NCBI GenBank assembly: GCA_040437565.1
Contig: JBDOQK010000085.1
Coordinates: 18,759 to 82,758, forward strand
Length of the DNA stretch: 64,000 nucleotides
Direction of reading: 5' to 3'
Source: Albugo candida
Taxonomy: Eukaryota; Oomycota; Peronosporomycetes; Albuginales
How positions within the stretch are numbered: the stretch's first letter is position 1; every line of letters begins with the position of its first letter. A program made the translations under genes and the position numbers. Shown piece after piece: positions 1 through 11,631 of this stretch. The notes below the pieces were generated by a model that was not told where the DNA came from, did not search any database, and saw only the letters and a program-made list of their open reading frames with translations.

Positions 1-2690
1 ACTATATAGAGGTTAGATGTTCTTTGAAGCAACAGCGAGCTTTATGAATTTCTGTATGGAAAGTTGATCGTTGCGAAGTCGAAGACAAACGCGAGCACAT
101 AATACTTATCTAGAACCTGTGTATGATGCACTTAGTTTTGTAAGCTGCTTCCCGTCTATCAGATTTCTAGCTTGTTATTACATCCGCCTTTTATATCACA
201 TCGTTGATTTGTTGAACTGAAAAATCTGAGAATTTATGAACCAACCGATCTAAGTCCATTACTTTGCTTATACCTGGAGCTTATGCAAGAAGTATGCACC
301 GCATCAGCAGACCAGCAGTTATACACTTGAGGCGTCTTTTTTTGGTTGGCTCGAAAAGTAACCATAATTTGCAAGCTTTCCGGGTCCAACTCGACAAGAC
401 TTAGAAGTCATCTGATGACCAGGAATGTTAGTCTGCTAAGGTTCTCTATTCCGTACCTGAGCCCAGCTTATGGAACATTCTCCTTACGATGCATCACCTT
501 AGTGCTCAAATAAAGTTCAAACTGGGTCCACTTGCTCCTAACGAGGGGTTACGAAGGATAGAGACGCGCTCTAGCGCTCAAGAAAGCAAGGAGACACTGT
601 ATCTCTTTGCCAATGGGAACGTTTGATGAAAAAGAAATACCAGTATTGCATGATAGTTACGAGTGTCCCAGCTGTTGAATCGCTAATCGTACCATCAATA
701 GGAGCAGCCCCGACGATACTAGAAATAATAAGCAGAGCCGCGTGATCGACGAACCGGACAGCAAGGTTGTAAACTTGAATCGATAGAAATGCTGTGGGTG
801 TACGATTTGAGCTCTTTTAAGGGGTGATCGATTTCATCTATGTAGTTCCTACAAAAGGTAATTCACTTGGCTAGCAGTGATCAGGTTCAACATCAAAAGG
901 ATTTGGTTCAAGGAGAGGGAATCAAAACGGCGTGAGTATATATTATCTTCCTGACGATTCGACACTCAAGTGATGCTCAGCGACGCGTATAGTGATACCG
1001 ATTGCAAGATATCTAGCACAATTGGGTTGATTCGCCAAGCACGAGAGCTTATTTGCATCAAGCACAAACAAGACAGCTTTCAAGAAGAGGAGCGCCAGAG
1101 AAGTTTGCAGCTTTGTGTTAGAATTCCAATTAAGATCGGAGGGATCAGCTCAGCAAAAGTGACAAATATCCTAAACAGTTGATTTGGCGTTTTTGTCATT
1201 GGCCACCTGTCGAAATCGCACATAAGTTCGTCAAAATATGATCGCCGCAAAGGCCTCAGAAGCCTCTTACATCCGTACTAGCAGTACTTCAATCTTGACA
1301 CGATAGTGGATGATAAATATACTGCTAAAAGAAAACTCCAGAAGGCTAAATCTCAAAACGTGTGGTCGGTGAAAAGGTTTTCTTTCCCAACTTCCTTAAG
1401 AGGGAAACGATAGATTTGGACCAAATTAATATGGCTATGGCATCAGGTACGATGTACAAACGTGGTCTCAGGAAAAAATTTCAAAGAAGTTAACGCCGAA
1501 AAACATATTGAAAAAAAACACTATCACATCTTCGGCAAGGGGAATTATCCAATGTGGATGTTTACCGACAAGCAGAGAATAAGGACAATCAGGATTGGGA
1601 TGATGGCGACGACAATTTCAGCTGTTGCATCGGAAATTCCAACTTTGATCAGAGCTGCGACGTCGATACTTTTGAATAATCCAAGGAATACTTCCAAATC
1701 AACGATCGGAGCAACAATAGCTGATAAATTCACAGCGCTGAAAATGCTTTGACCGTAAGATTTGAGTCCATCCATACTGTTGATTGGAGATCCAATGCCA
1801 CCCGGAAGTACGATTCTAGCATTTACAAATGCGACGATCGCAATAATTGCAGCATCCATAGAGATGCAAGCTTTCCCCACCAAAGGGTTCAGATATATTT
1901 CAAGGATGACCAGAATGACTCCCGCTGCATCAGTTTTACAACTCGACTCCAACTCTGAATCTTTTTTCGAAGGGGTGCATTTTGTTACGAAATTCTTGAT
2001 GGGCTCGGCAATGTGGCCATCGTGGGCAGCACAGAATGAGTTTTGAAGAAAATGCGATGCAGGTGCGAGCGAGGGGATAGTCGGTAGAGATTGGTCGAGA
2101 GCGCGGAATGCGTTCTGTGCATTCCCAATTGCGAGAAGTGAAACGCCGCTGAAGAGTGCACTTTTGATAAACATTGCTGTATTGATGTTTTGGTGATGTA
2201 CTGGGTCGAAGTTGGAAACAGAAGTGATCTCTGCATCGATTTTGGATGGGGAGAACGTGGAAACCAGCTGGGCGTTACAAAGACTGCCTTTGAAGCATTA
2301 CTAACTTTCTAGCACTGATATTTGTTCTCAACCGTATAAGCTGTGTTGAAACCAGAAGGAGTAATGCACGCAACGCAAAGTGCACGACGTCATGGAGCAT
2401 AACGTTGTGAGTTATTGATTGGGTAATAGTCGGTAATCAATACGTTAGGCACATGTTTTGTTGCGAATTAGTTTCGATCAATGAGTGATGGACAGGTTGA
2501 GTTGTACACTCGATAAAGTAATGGTGCATGGCTTCAATCACCAATCGCAAGTTGTGGTACATGATTATCGCAATGAATTGCATCTGTTCGATGATTTCAA
2601 TCACTCTGATATTTGTGCAGGCAAATATTGACTTCAACACGGTAAAGCATCACATAAATAACTTCATACGATGTTTGTGTTCATTATAGG
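1..2690. repeat. Tandem repeat unit 1 carrying a secreted-protein gene
   Basis: The segment at 1-240 recurs, diverged by scattered substitutions, at about 2695-2960, 5035-5280 and 63150-63400. The blocks at about 1080-1400 and 1545-2640 recur at 3650-4100, 4144-5000 and 61240-63120. The unit is therefore about 2.3-2.7 kb, in direct orientation, with a minus-strand gene in its middle. No terminal repeats or transposase reading frame were seen, so this reads as segmental gene duplication rather than a transposon. Outside the gene the open frames are not conserved between units. Confidence 0.8.
1545..2174 (-). CDS. Putative secreted hydrophobic protein, copy 1 (complete)
   Basis: This is an intact 209-residue frame with no recognised domain. 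It begins with a classic signal peptide (MFIKSALFSGVSLLAIGNAQ, likely cleavage near residue 20). A polar middle follows with cysteines in FCAAHDGH, VTKCTPSK and SSCKTD. Several long hydrophobic stretches follow (around residues 83-120, 140-165 and 185-205), ending in a strongly apolar tail. It could be a secreted pore-like or membrane-inserted protein, or a small multi-span membrane protein; nothing fixes the role. Two more copies in the window keep the frame open, which suggests selection for the protein. It resembles neither RxLR nor CHxC effectors by motif. Confidence 0.7.
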   Translation of the reverse strand: MFIKSALFSGVSLLAIGNAQNAFRALDQSLPTIPSLAPASHFLQNSFCAAHDGHIAEPIKNFVTKCTPSKKDSELESSCKTDAAGVILVILEIYLNPLVGKACISMDAAIIAIVAFVNARIVLPGGIGSPINSMDGLKSYGQSIFSAVNLSAIVAPIVDLEVFLGLFKSIDVAALIKVGISDATAEIVVAIIPILIVLILCLSVNIHIG

Positions 2691-5030
2691 GTCAATAGCG
2701 CAGTTGGGAAACTTTCCAGAGGTGAGATGTTCTTTGAAGCAACAATGAGCTCTGTAAATTTCTGTTCGGAAACTTGATCGTTGCAAAGACGAAGACAAAC
2801 GCGAGCACATAACACTTCTCTAGAACCTGTGTAGGATGCACTTAGTTTTGTAAGCTCTGTCCCGTCTATCAGATTTCTAGCTTGGTATTACATCCGCCTT
2901 TTATATCGCATCTCTAATTTGTTGAACTGAATAATCTGAGAAATTATAAATCAAGCGACGTGAGTCCAATACTTTGCTTATATCTGGAGCATATGCAAGA
3001 AGTATGACACCGCTTCAGCAGACCAGCAATTATACGCTTGAGGCTTCTTTTTTGTTTGGCTCGAAAAGTAACCATAATTTAGATGCTTTCCGGATTCAAC
3101 TCGACAAGACTTAGTAGTCCTCTGATTAGTCTTTGATGACCACGAATGTTAGTCTGCTAAGGTCCTTATTCCGTACCTGAGCTCAGATATGAACATTATC
3201 CTTACGATGCATCACCTTAATGGTCAATAAAGTTCGGACTGGGGCCGTATCCAGAAGTAAATAAACTAGAGCCGCGTAATCGACGAATCAATCAGCATGG
3301 TTGTAAACTTGAAGTGATAGAGATGCTGTGAGTGTACAATTTGAGCTTTTTGAGGGGATGATGGATTTCATCTATGTACTTTCTACAAAAGGCAATCGAC
3401 TTGGCTAGACGTGATCAGATTAAAAATTGAAAGGTTTTGGTTCAAGAGGATGGGATCAAAGCAGCTTGAGTAGATTCCATCTTCCTGCAGATTCTACACT
3501 CAAGTAACATCATGCTTTTCAGGCCTAGGCTCTGAAATAAAGTTGTTCGTGAAGTCATCAAAGAATGCTCAACGACGCGTATGGTGATATCGACTGAAAG
3601 ATATCTAACACAATTGAGATGAATCGTCAAGCATCAAAGCTCATTTGTGATTTGCACAACCAAGAGAGCTTGCAAGGAGAAGAGCGCCAGACAAGTTTGC
3701 AGCTTTTTTGTTTCAATACCAGCCATGATCGGAGAGGTCTGTTCAGCAAAAACCACAAATTTCCTGTGCAATAATTTTGGCGATTTTTTCACTAGCCATT
3801 TGTCGAAACCGCACGTAATTTCGTCAAAGATACGTTCGCCGCAAAGGCCTCAGAAGCCTCTTACATCCGTACTAGTAGTACTTCAATTTTGACACGATAA
3901 TGGATGATGAAGATACTGCTAAAAGAAAACTCCAAGAGGGTGAACCTCAAAATTTGTGGTCGGTGAAGAGGTTTTCTTTCCTATGAATTCTCAAGAGGGA
4001 AACGATACATTTGGATCAAATCAGTATGGCAGCAGGTACGATGTGCAAACGTGATCTCAATAAAAAGGTTCGAAAAATTTAACGTTGAAAAGCATATTGC
4101 AAAAAAAAACTATTACATTTGGGTTCGTCTCTAGTACGGGGAATTATCCAATGTGGATGTTTACCGACAAGCAAAGGATAAGAACAATCAGGATTGGGAT
4201 GATGGCGACGACGATTTCAGCTGTTGCATCGGAAATTCCAACTTTGATCAGAGCTGCGACGTCGATACTTTTGAATAATCCAAGGAATACTTCCAAATCA
4301 ACGATCGGAGNNNNNNNNNNNNNNNNNNNNNNNNNNNNNNNNNNNNNNNNNNNNNNNNNNNNNNNNNNNNNNNNNNNNNNNNNNNNNNNNNNNNNNNNNN
4401 NNNNNNNNNNAGATTGGTCGAGAGCGCGGAATGCGTTCTGTGCATTCCCAATTGCGAGAAGGGAAACGCCGCTGAAGAGTGCACTTTTGATAAACATTGC
4501 TGTATTGATGTTTTGTTGATGTACTGGGTCGAAGTTGGAAATAGAAGTGATCTCTGCATCGATTTTGGATGGGGGAGAACGAGGAAACCAGCTGGGCGTT
4601 ACAAAGACTACCTTTGAAGCATTACTAACTTTCTAGCACTGATATTTGTTCTCACCAGTATAAGCTGAGTTGAAACCAGAAGGAGTAATGTACGCAACGC
4701 AAAGTGCACGACGCCATGGAGCATAATGTTGTGAGTTATTGATTGGGTAATAGTGCAGTAATCAATACGTTAGTCACATGTTTTGTTGCGAACTAGTTTC
4801 GATCAATGAGTGATGGACATGTTGAGTTGTACATTCGGTAAAGTAAGGGTGCATGGCTTCAATCACTAAAATCGCGCAAGTTGCGGTGCATGCTTATCGC
4901 GATAAATCGCATCTCTTCGAAGATTTCATTCACTCTGATCATTATGCAGGCACATATTGATTCTACACGGTAAAGCATCACACCAATAACTTTATACGAT
5001 GTTCCTGTATATTATAGGGTCGAATGCGCA
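2691..5030. repeat. Tandem repeat unit 2
   Basis: Second direct copy of the unit described at 1-2690, in the same order. It begins with the block beginning near 2695 and contains the gapped second gene copy. Many single-base differences from unit 1 are spread along its length, so it is a real older duplicate and not one of the exact assembly duplications seen elsewhere in the window. Confidence 0.75.
4144..4497 (-). CDS. Putative secreted hydrophobic protein, copy 2 (interrupted by gap)
   Basis: Both ends match copy 1 at 1545-2174: the signal peptide is the same and the last 50 or so residues are near-identical. The middle is replaced by 100 N at 4311-4410. Alignment to copy 1 indicates about 376 bp are missing (the equivalent of 1712-2087), so the true protein is probably also near 209 residues. 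Unlike most gaps here, the flanks do not repeat each other, so this gap hides real sequence. Confidence 0.6.
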   Translation of the reverse strand: MFIKSALFSGVSLLAIGNAQNAFRALDQSXXXXXXXXXXXXXXXXXXXXXXXXXXXXXXXXXXPIVDLEVFLGLFKSIDVAALIKVGISDATAEIVVAIIPILIVLILCLSVNIHIG

Positions 5031-6682
5031 GCTGGGAGACTCTCTACAGGCTAGTTGTTCTTTGAAGCAACAGCGAGCTTTAGGAATTTCTGTATGGAAA
5101 CTTGATCGCTGCAAAGACGAAGACAAACGCGAGCACATAATACTTATCTAGAACCTGCGTAGGATGCAATTCTAGTTTTGTAAGCTCTTTCCCGTCTATC
5201 AGATTTCTAGCTTGGTATTACATCCGCCTTTTATATCGCATCGTTGATTTATTGAACTGATAAATCTGAGAATCTATGAAATCGCAGTAACATAATCACA
5301 TGCACATCGTTTTTTCACTGCATGGATTGTAAAGTGGCCATCAGTGTGCGTTATTTACACTGAACGGTGATTCTCATCAAGGAAATACTTTGAGTGCCAG
5401 CGAGCCCATGAAATTGCTATCAACACACTTGGGTGCAAAATGGATTTTTTCTATTGCTTGTGACATAGCTTGGTACACCACAGGCAAAGCAAAGATGCAC
5501 CATAATTGATGCACATTTTAGTGTGCCGTACACACTACAAAACCTTAAACCATGAGATTGTTCTAGTCGATGAACCCATTCGTTGATTTTACGTTATAAA
5601 TGTCCAATTAAATTCATCGACTAGATATCATGCACGAGCGTTTTCTATGCGTTGCACTACGAAGTCGAAACACTGTATCGCTCTACACGCGCGGCCATCG
5701 CCCTCCTCCGCCTCCATTTGCTCGACTTCCTCCCCCTAAGAACCGTCTCCACGAAGATATTGAGTTAGTATGGAATGACGGTGTCGCACCNNNNNNNNNN
5801 NNNNNNNNNNNNNNNNNNNNNNNNNNNNNNNNNNNNNNNNNNNNNNNNNNNNNNNNNNNNNNNNNNNNNNNNNNNNNNNNNNNNNNNNNNATGTTCCTGT
5901 ATATTATAGGGTCGAATGCGCAGCTGGGAGACTCTCTACAGGCTAGTTGTTCTTTGAAGCAACAGCGAGCTTTAGGAATTTCTGTATGGAAACTTGATCG
6001 CTGCAAAGACGAAGACAAACGCGAGCACATAATACTTATCTAGAACCTGCGTAGGATGCAATTCTAGTTTTGTAAGCTCTTTCCCGTCTATCAGATTTCT
6101 AGCTTGGTATTACATCCGCCTTTTATATCGCATCGTTGATTTATTGAACTGATAAATCTGAGAATCTATGAAATCGCAGTAACATAATCACATGCACATC
6201 GTTTTTTCACTGCATGGATTGTAAAGTGGCCATCAGTGTGCGTTATTTACACTGAACGGTGATTCTCATCAAGGAAATACTTTGAGTGCCAGCGAGCCCA
6301 TGAAATTGCTATCAACACACTTGGGTGCAAAATGGATTTTTTCTATTGCTTGTGACATAGCTTGGTACACCACAGGCAAAGCAAAGATGCACCATAATTG
6401 ATGCACATTTTAGTGTGCCGTACACACTACAAAACCTTAAACCATGAGATTGTTCTAGTCGATGAACCCATTCGTTGATTTTACGTTATAAATGTCCAAT
6501 TAAATTCATCGACTAGATATCATGCACGAGCGTTTTCTATGCGTTGCACTACGAAGTCGAAACACTGTATCGCTCTACACGCGCGGCCATCGCCCTCCTC
6601 CGCCTCCATTTGCTCGACTTCCTCCCCCTAAGAACCGTCTCCACGAAGATATTGAGTTAGTATGGAATGACGGTGTCGCACC
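4999..6682. other. False duplication around gap 5791-5890
   Basis: The 792 bp at 4999-5790 are repeated at 5891-6682 (offset 892) with 100 N between. The repeated stretch includes the tail of repeat unit 2/3 and the first 54 codons of the B8-like gene. Perfect identity right up to the gap edges indicates an unmerged contig overlap. The frame starting at 5630 is thus the same gene start as 6522, not a second gene. Confidence 0.9.
5031..5281. repeat. Truncated third repeat unit
   Basis: The 240-bp block that opens units 1 and 2 reappears here and then stops at about 5281, where unrelated sequence upstream of the complex I-like gene begins. It marks the right end of the tandem array. It reappears at 5923-6173 only because of the assembly duplication. 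Confidence 0.7.
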
Positions 6683-6961
6683 GGAGACATTTATCGATTT
6701 CGAGGCTTCCCATATTGGAAAATATCAGGCGCTCGCCCATTGGCTGCTCGCTTTTTCGGGTCTAGCTTCTATTATGGGCATTGTGGCACTATATGATCCA
6801 GAATCCATGCGCCAAGCGGTGAGAAAAGTCGAAATGTTAAGGATTAATGATGATGCTCTGTTACTTTCACTTAGGAATTCCGAAGAAACTGCTTGCCCGA
6901 CTTACGATGGGAATTGGGTCAAATTGAAGCTCCCGAAAGCGAAATCACTTCTGAGAGTTAA
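6522..6961 (+). CDS. Complex I subunit NDUFB8-like protein
   Basis: Exons 6522-6818 and 6875-6961 join across a 56-nt GT-AG intron to give 127 residues. The protein has a basic N-terminus that could be a mitochondrial presequence, a proline run (PPPPPFARLPPP), and then ELVWNDGVAPETFIDFEASH. One transmembrane segment (LAHWLLAFSGLASIMGIVAL) follows, then a DPES motif and an acidic tail. The WNDGVAPE-x-DF block before a single membrane span fits the NDUFB8 accessory subunit of mitochondrial NADH dehydrogenase as I know it from fungi and stramenopiles; this is a family recollection, not a search result. The gap at 6962-7061 lies just after the stop, and 6861-6961 is repeated at 7062-7162, so no sequence is lost. 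Confidence 0.55.
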
Positions 6962-7162
6962 NNNNNNNNNNNNNNNNNNNNNNNNNNNNNNNNNNNNNNN
7001 NNNNNNNNNNNNNNNNNNNNNNNNNNNNNNNNNNNNNNNNNNNNNNNNNNNNNNNNNNNNNTTACTTTCACTTAGGAATTCCGAAGAAACTGCTTGCCCG
7101 ACTTACGATGGGAATTGGGTCAAATTGAAGCTCCCGAAAGCGAAATCACTTCTGAGAGTTAA

Positions 7163-8915
7163 CAGCACATCTCTTTCCCACGATTTGTTTCAGTTTGCAG
7201 TAAGCGTATCAAGACTTGGATGCATAGAGTCTACGTGTGAACTCGGGAAGAGAAAGCTAATATGATACATTCTTGACACATATTATTTTGACCCATTGTG
7301 GTACACGATTGTTTTATCAAGCTTGTTGAAGAAAAAGAACGCGTTCATGGTGCGTTACTACAACGCAATCCGTGTAAACATTCCAGTCAGTTCTTCACCC
7401 ATTGTTACCTTTTTTCTGATTCATACCTGCACCAATCTGTTTCCCCCTTCCTTGATCGATGCTAATTAATGCATGATGAACCATTGCACGCATGAATTTG
7501 TAATACTTTAGATGAGATGATAGTACTGCGCTCAGCTTTTTGGCTTTGAACGAAAAATTATTTCGATGACATTAATGGGTATCAGAGGGAAGTCTCAAAG
7601 CTAAAGGATGCCCTTTCATAGTTGAATTGGTCATAACCAACCCATTTAAGATGTTTGGTCGCTGTACGAATTTGCTGCGACAAAGACTTAATGCTTGTAA
7701 GGTCTAAACGTAATCGGCTTGAGCAGGGGATTCCCATGCATGTGGGAAATCCGCAGGATAAAAGAGCTCACAGAAGTGGAGATTGCAGTGATTCTGTCCG
7801 GGCTGAGATGCCAGCAGGACCCTTCCTGTTATCGGCAGATGCTAAACTAAATGGTCATCAACCTAAGAGTACATGCAATAATCGGTTCTAACAGCTATGG
7901 TCCGCAGGATATGCAGTAGTTCCCACGCTTCCATTCTCAATCGTGACTTTTGATGAAAAAGAGCTTGTGGCGGAAGCATGTAACGATGAGGGGAGGCAAC
8001 AGCTTCGCTAGCTCTTGTGATAATAGGCAAATATATGGATATAAAGAAAGCGCTAATGATTACACCCCCCTGGAGTCTTCACTTCAAGCCAGTCGACAAA
8101 AGTAGCATTGCTGTTAATCTGAATATCGAACCTGTTCGCTTTGCAGAAGATTCTTCCAGCGAAATGATGTTTTCTTTACTTATCGACTTTTGGAATACCA
8201 AGATCAAAAACACATCACGAGTTCATTACGAGAAAATCTTTCTTGATTGTCAAACCTTGCTACTCGCACTATGAATGCATCCTACCCAAAAGAAGGCATG
8301 CGATGTAGTATTTCCCTAGACGATAAACGCTAATTTGACAGGACACTATGCCCCAAATATTGGATAGCTCTTTTAATACGGTGCATTTGCTTCATGTTTA
8401 TGTGAATTTTCCCAGCAAAAAAGAAGACATTGCACATCCATCTTTAGCGTGTCCTATCGTCTAGCATCATGATTCTTGCCTGTAAAAGAACTCCCAGTCG
8501 CTTGGTTCATATATTTTGGATAGGTATCGTGTTTTTGAAGGCATAATACTCAATACCTTATCGAATCATCACTGACATCGATAGAAGAGTGTGACGGTTT
8601 GATACTGCAGACATCCAAACACATCTATCGTGAATGTGTAGAATGATGCACGTACGTATCAATCNNNNNNNNNNNNNNNNNNNNNNNNNNNNNNNNNNNN
8701 NNNNNNNNNNNNNNNNNNNNNNNNNNNNNNNNNNNNNNNNNNNNNNNNNNNNNNNNNNNNNNNNTAAAAGAACTCCCAGTCGCTTGGTTCATATATTTTG
8801 GATAGGTATCGTGTTTTTGAAGGCATAATACTCAATACCTTATCGAATCATCACTGACATCGATAGAAGAGTGTGACGGTTTGATACTGCAGACATCCAA
8901 ACACATCTATCGTGA
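7163..8915. other. Intergenic, no recognised gene
   Basis: Only short open frames are present (for example 7655-7891 and 8017-8274, 78 and 85 codons) with no domain, no paralogue in the window and no clear splice partners. The gap 8665-8764 is flanked by an exact duplication (8483-8664 equals 8765-8946). Confidence 0.5.
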
Positions 8916-9266
8916 ATGTGTAGAATGATGCACGTACGTATCAATCGCACTTTAGTGCTTCATGAACTCATCTTAGGGATTGCCAATCCGAACGTCAAAA
9001 CTATTGCTCCCATTCTGATTATTAAAGCTATTTCTGAAGAATCTCGAACACAAGCGACACGCATGCCATCAGCTTGGGTCAAAAGCTCAATTTCTCCCCA
9101 ATTATGTGAGGTAAGCTTCCATCAAAAAGCTGGATATTACATAACGCATTTTTTGACCAGGTATTTCGATTTGATGGGTATCGTCCTATCACTGCGTCAA
9201 GATGTATGTACGCTCAACAATCGTAGCGATGACGATATAGCATCACTGAACGGTATAAGGGAATGA
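8916..9266 (+). CDS. Hypothetical protein, weak
   Basis: A 116-codon frame with no recognised domain. Residues 10-40 are moderately hydrophobic. Nothing in the context supports function, and the frame could be fortuitous or a piece of an interrupted gene. The truncated frame at 8634 is the same start repeated by the assembly. Confidence 0.2.
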   Translation: MCRMMHVRINRTLVLHELILGIANPNVKTIAPILIIKAISEESRTQATRMPSAWVKSSISPQLCEVSFHQKAGYYITHFLTRYFDLMGIVLSLRQDVCTLNNRSDDDIASLNGIRE

Positions 9267-10040
9267 GAATTGCAGACTCAATCCATGTCTGGCCGTGCCA
9301 AATAGAATGAATTCAGTCGATTCTGGAGAAGAAAGCTACTATGCTTGCTCATGCGAGTATTACTGTCATTTTGACGGAAAAATCAAAACGTTAAAGACTA
9401 AGCAACCATCCGCGACTGTTTGAATGTTTATATGAAGAGAAAGCAAGATTTCTTATAGACTAAGAGGAACCAGAAATACGCATCAAATATTTGCGCTGTT
9501 ATTGGGGGGGGGTTCAACTCATAAAGATAGAACAGCTGAGAAATGCACTTTATAGTTTGTCAAGTAGCGAGTAAAGCAGGAGGCAGGTATAGCAATCATG
9601 GTTCAATGCCGCCAGATTTGAATGATAGGATTGATTGTTGCGAAGGCATTACCATGATTCTGGTGTATTTCTTACATCACAGTAACAGCTTAGTGGATGT
9701 AATGAAGGTTACATGAACAGCGATGCTAGGTAAGCATACAAAACAACACTTCAATTGCCGTTGCAAGCATTGATGCCACTACAATTCGTTAAGCACACTG
9801 AAAGTGAGAGACAACGACAGCTTCTAATCATAACAATCAGCTCATCCTACTAATGACATCTGCGGACCTTGCTTTTATTGCAAAAGGAGGAATGCTCCCA
9901 CCTTTCGCAAAGCTTGCTTCTTCGCGCGATCACGATCGAGCACTAACGAACACTAATACTCTGCTATTCCTATCCGTAAAATTCTTCTATTGTAGTGGTG
10001 TGACCATGAAACTATATAAACAGTTAAACAGCAAAAGAAT
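9267..10040. other. Intergenic, no gene seen
   Basis: AT-rich sequence with a run of nine G residues near 9506 and no coding signal that I recognise. It lies downstream of the MBOAT gene's stop codon. Confidence 0.5.
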
Positions 10041-11489
10041 TTATGACTTGGAGTCGCGTCTCGGGGAATTATAGATAGATATGATGACAAGCCCACCAAA
10101 GCCAGCTGCCATTACCGGAACCATGATATATAGAAATACTGAATCGCCACCATGATACTCTCGACAGTACAAAACTGCTTGCAGCGGAAGACCTAGAATC
10201 ATCCCAGACCAGAAGGTAAAATTTCCAAGTCGTGTGCCTTTCAATCCGCGACCATACATGATGACAGAAACATGTAGCATTTGCAAGACAAAAAAGTACA
10301 ATTTCACCGACCGAAAGACAATGACAAATACACATTCATGAAGCGCGGAAGAAAGTAGAAATGTACATACTGTTGCACCCTTCTTTGTCATTTTGTATGT
10401 TTGTAATCCCTCTAAATAAACGTGACGAAGAAGAAATTCATGAACCGGACGATTCCAAGTTCTTGCAAATTCATCAAAAGTTGTACTGTTCCACCAGTCA
10501 GAATAAAAGTCGCGTTTTGCAAAATATGTGATCTCAGCAAATCCATTACAAATGCACTCAAAGATAATAAACCATGTCATAAGGTAGCAACCAACAAACG
10601 GAAGAAGTAGCCTGACAATCACTGTTATCGGATTCTCGAGTCCAGACTCCTCTAAGGCTGGCAGCACATGATCAGTGACAATCAAATAAAATAAAGCCAT
10701 GGCGAGGATAAGAGCGAGTGATTTCTCCACGAGATAGCCGATGCGAATTCGATTAGTTCGTGGAAAAAAAGGCTTGTATACGAGCGTAGGGAACATCAAG
10801 TACAATGCAAAGGATCTCCAGCTTTGCTTCACCGGGCATTTGTGCATGATCTCAAGTTGTGTCCGCGTATACGAGTGCATTTTCATCAATAGCACAGCAC
10901 ACTCCAGAAAAGCGGATATTGCATGGACTGTATTCCAGTTGCGAATCATGATACAAGAGATAGTTCCTGTGAATAAGATACTTTGAAAGAAATGTTGAGC
11001 AGTATTAATCAAAACACGTTTCTTCCTCAAGCTTGTCGTAGCCATATAGACCGGAATCATCGCTGTAAACGAGTAGCAACATTGCACAACAAATGTTGCT
11101 ACTAGTTCTACGAAATGTGATGTGAAGAAAACTGAAAGAAACAAAGTGGGGTTGAATAAGCCTCCGCTTGTGATTAGATTCGATACATAAGTGCTAAAGA
11201 TGTAGATACCCCCACACATCAGTGCGAGATTGTAAAACCCACGGAATACAGATTGATGCACATCTGAACGGCGATCTGCTGGGTCCAGCAATGATACAGC
11301 GTACTGTATGGTGTCAACTACTTCATCTTCATTCTGTGTAAGCGCACACGTACGAGTAGCTACAATCTCACTTGTTGTACCAATATCCTTGCAAACAGCG
11401 CATTCTCGTGAACGCATTCTTATCGAGAAAAGAATAGTTAGATAACATGCACGATGTAACTGCTGTCGATCTATGCGCTTTGTGCGCAC
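10041..11489 (-). CDS. Sterol O-acyltransferase-like MBOAT enzyme
   Basis: A 482-residue, multi-span membrane protein of the SOAT/DGAT1 branch of the MBOAT family, which esterifies sterols or diacylglycerol with acyl-CoA in the ER. Diagnostic sequence is the FYxDWWN motif (FYSDWWNST, followed by FARTWNRPVHEF) and the catalytic-type histidine in SSALHECVF. The earlier KMHSYTRTQ block matches the family's conserved KxHS region. The spacing after DWWN is closer to SOAT/ACAT than to DGAT1, so sterol acylation is preferred, but diacylglycerol acyltransferase cannot be excluded. About eight hydrophobic segments are visible. Start could be residue 1 or the Met at residue 25. It is transcribed divergently from the EDR2-C gene, 142 bp away. 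Confidence 0.75.
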   Translation of the reverse strand: MRTKRIDRQQLHRACYLTILFSIRMRSRECAVCKDIGTTSEIVATRTCALTQNEDEVVDTIQYAVSLLDPADRRSDVHQSVFRGFYNLALMCGGIYIFSTYVSNLITSGGLFNPTLFLSVFFTSHFVELVATFVVQCCYSFTAMIPVYMATTSLRKKRVLINTAQHFFQSILFTGTISCIMIRNWNTVHAISAFLECAVLLMKMHSYTRTQLEIMHKCPVKQSWRSFALYLMFPTLVYKPFFPRTNRIRIGYLVEKSLALILAMALFYLIVTDHVLPALEESGLENPITVIVRLLLPFVGCYLMTWFIIFECICNGFAEITYFAKRDFYSDWWNSTTFDEFARTWNRPVHEFLLRHVYLEGLQTYKMTKKGATVCTFLLSSALHECVFVIVFRSVKLYFFVLQMLHVSVIMYGRGLKGTRLGNFTFWSGMILGLPLQAVLYCREYHGGDSVFLYIMVPVMAAGFGGLVIISIYNSPRRDSKS

Positions 11490-11631
11490 TCGGACGTCAA
11501 ATATAGTTTACTGTACCCACCATCGCGTTGCTATTCGGTAAAAGCTTTTAAAAATAGAAGAGCGTCGTTCTTTTCCAACTTGAACTTACTTTTTTCTTTT
11601 CTATCAACTGTACGAGCTCACAGGCAAATAA

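Noticed and set aside
970-1182. Small plus-strand gene in the repeat unit
   Set aside because: The matching sequence at 3647 and 61240 reads in different frames with stops, so no protein is conserved.
5630-6043. A second copy of the complex I-like gene
   Set aside because: It lies in sequence exactly repeated from 6522 onward across a 100-N gap; it is the same gene start.
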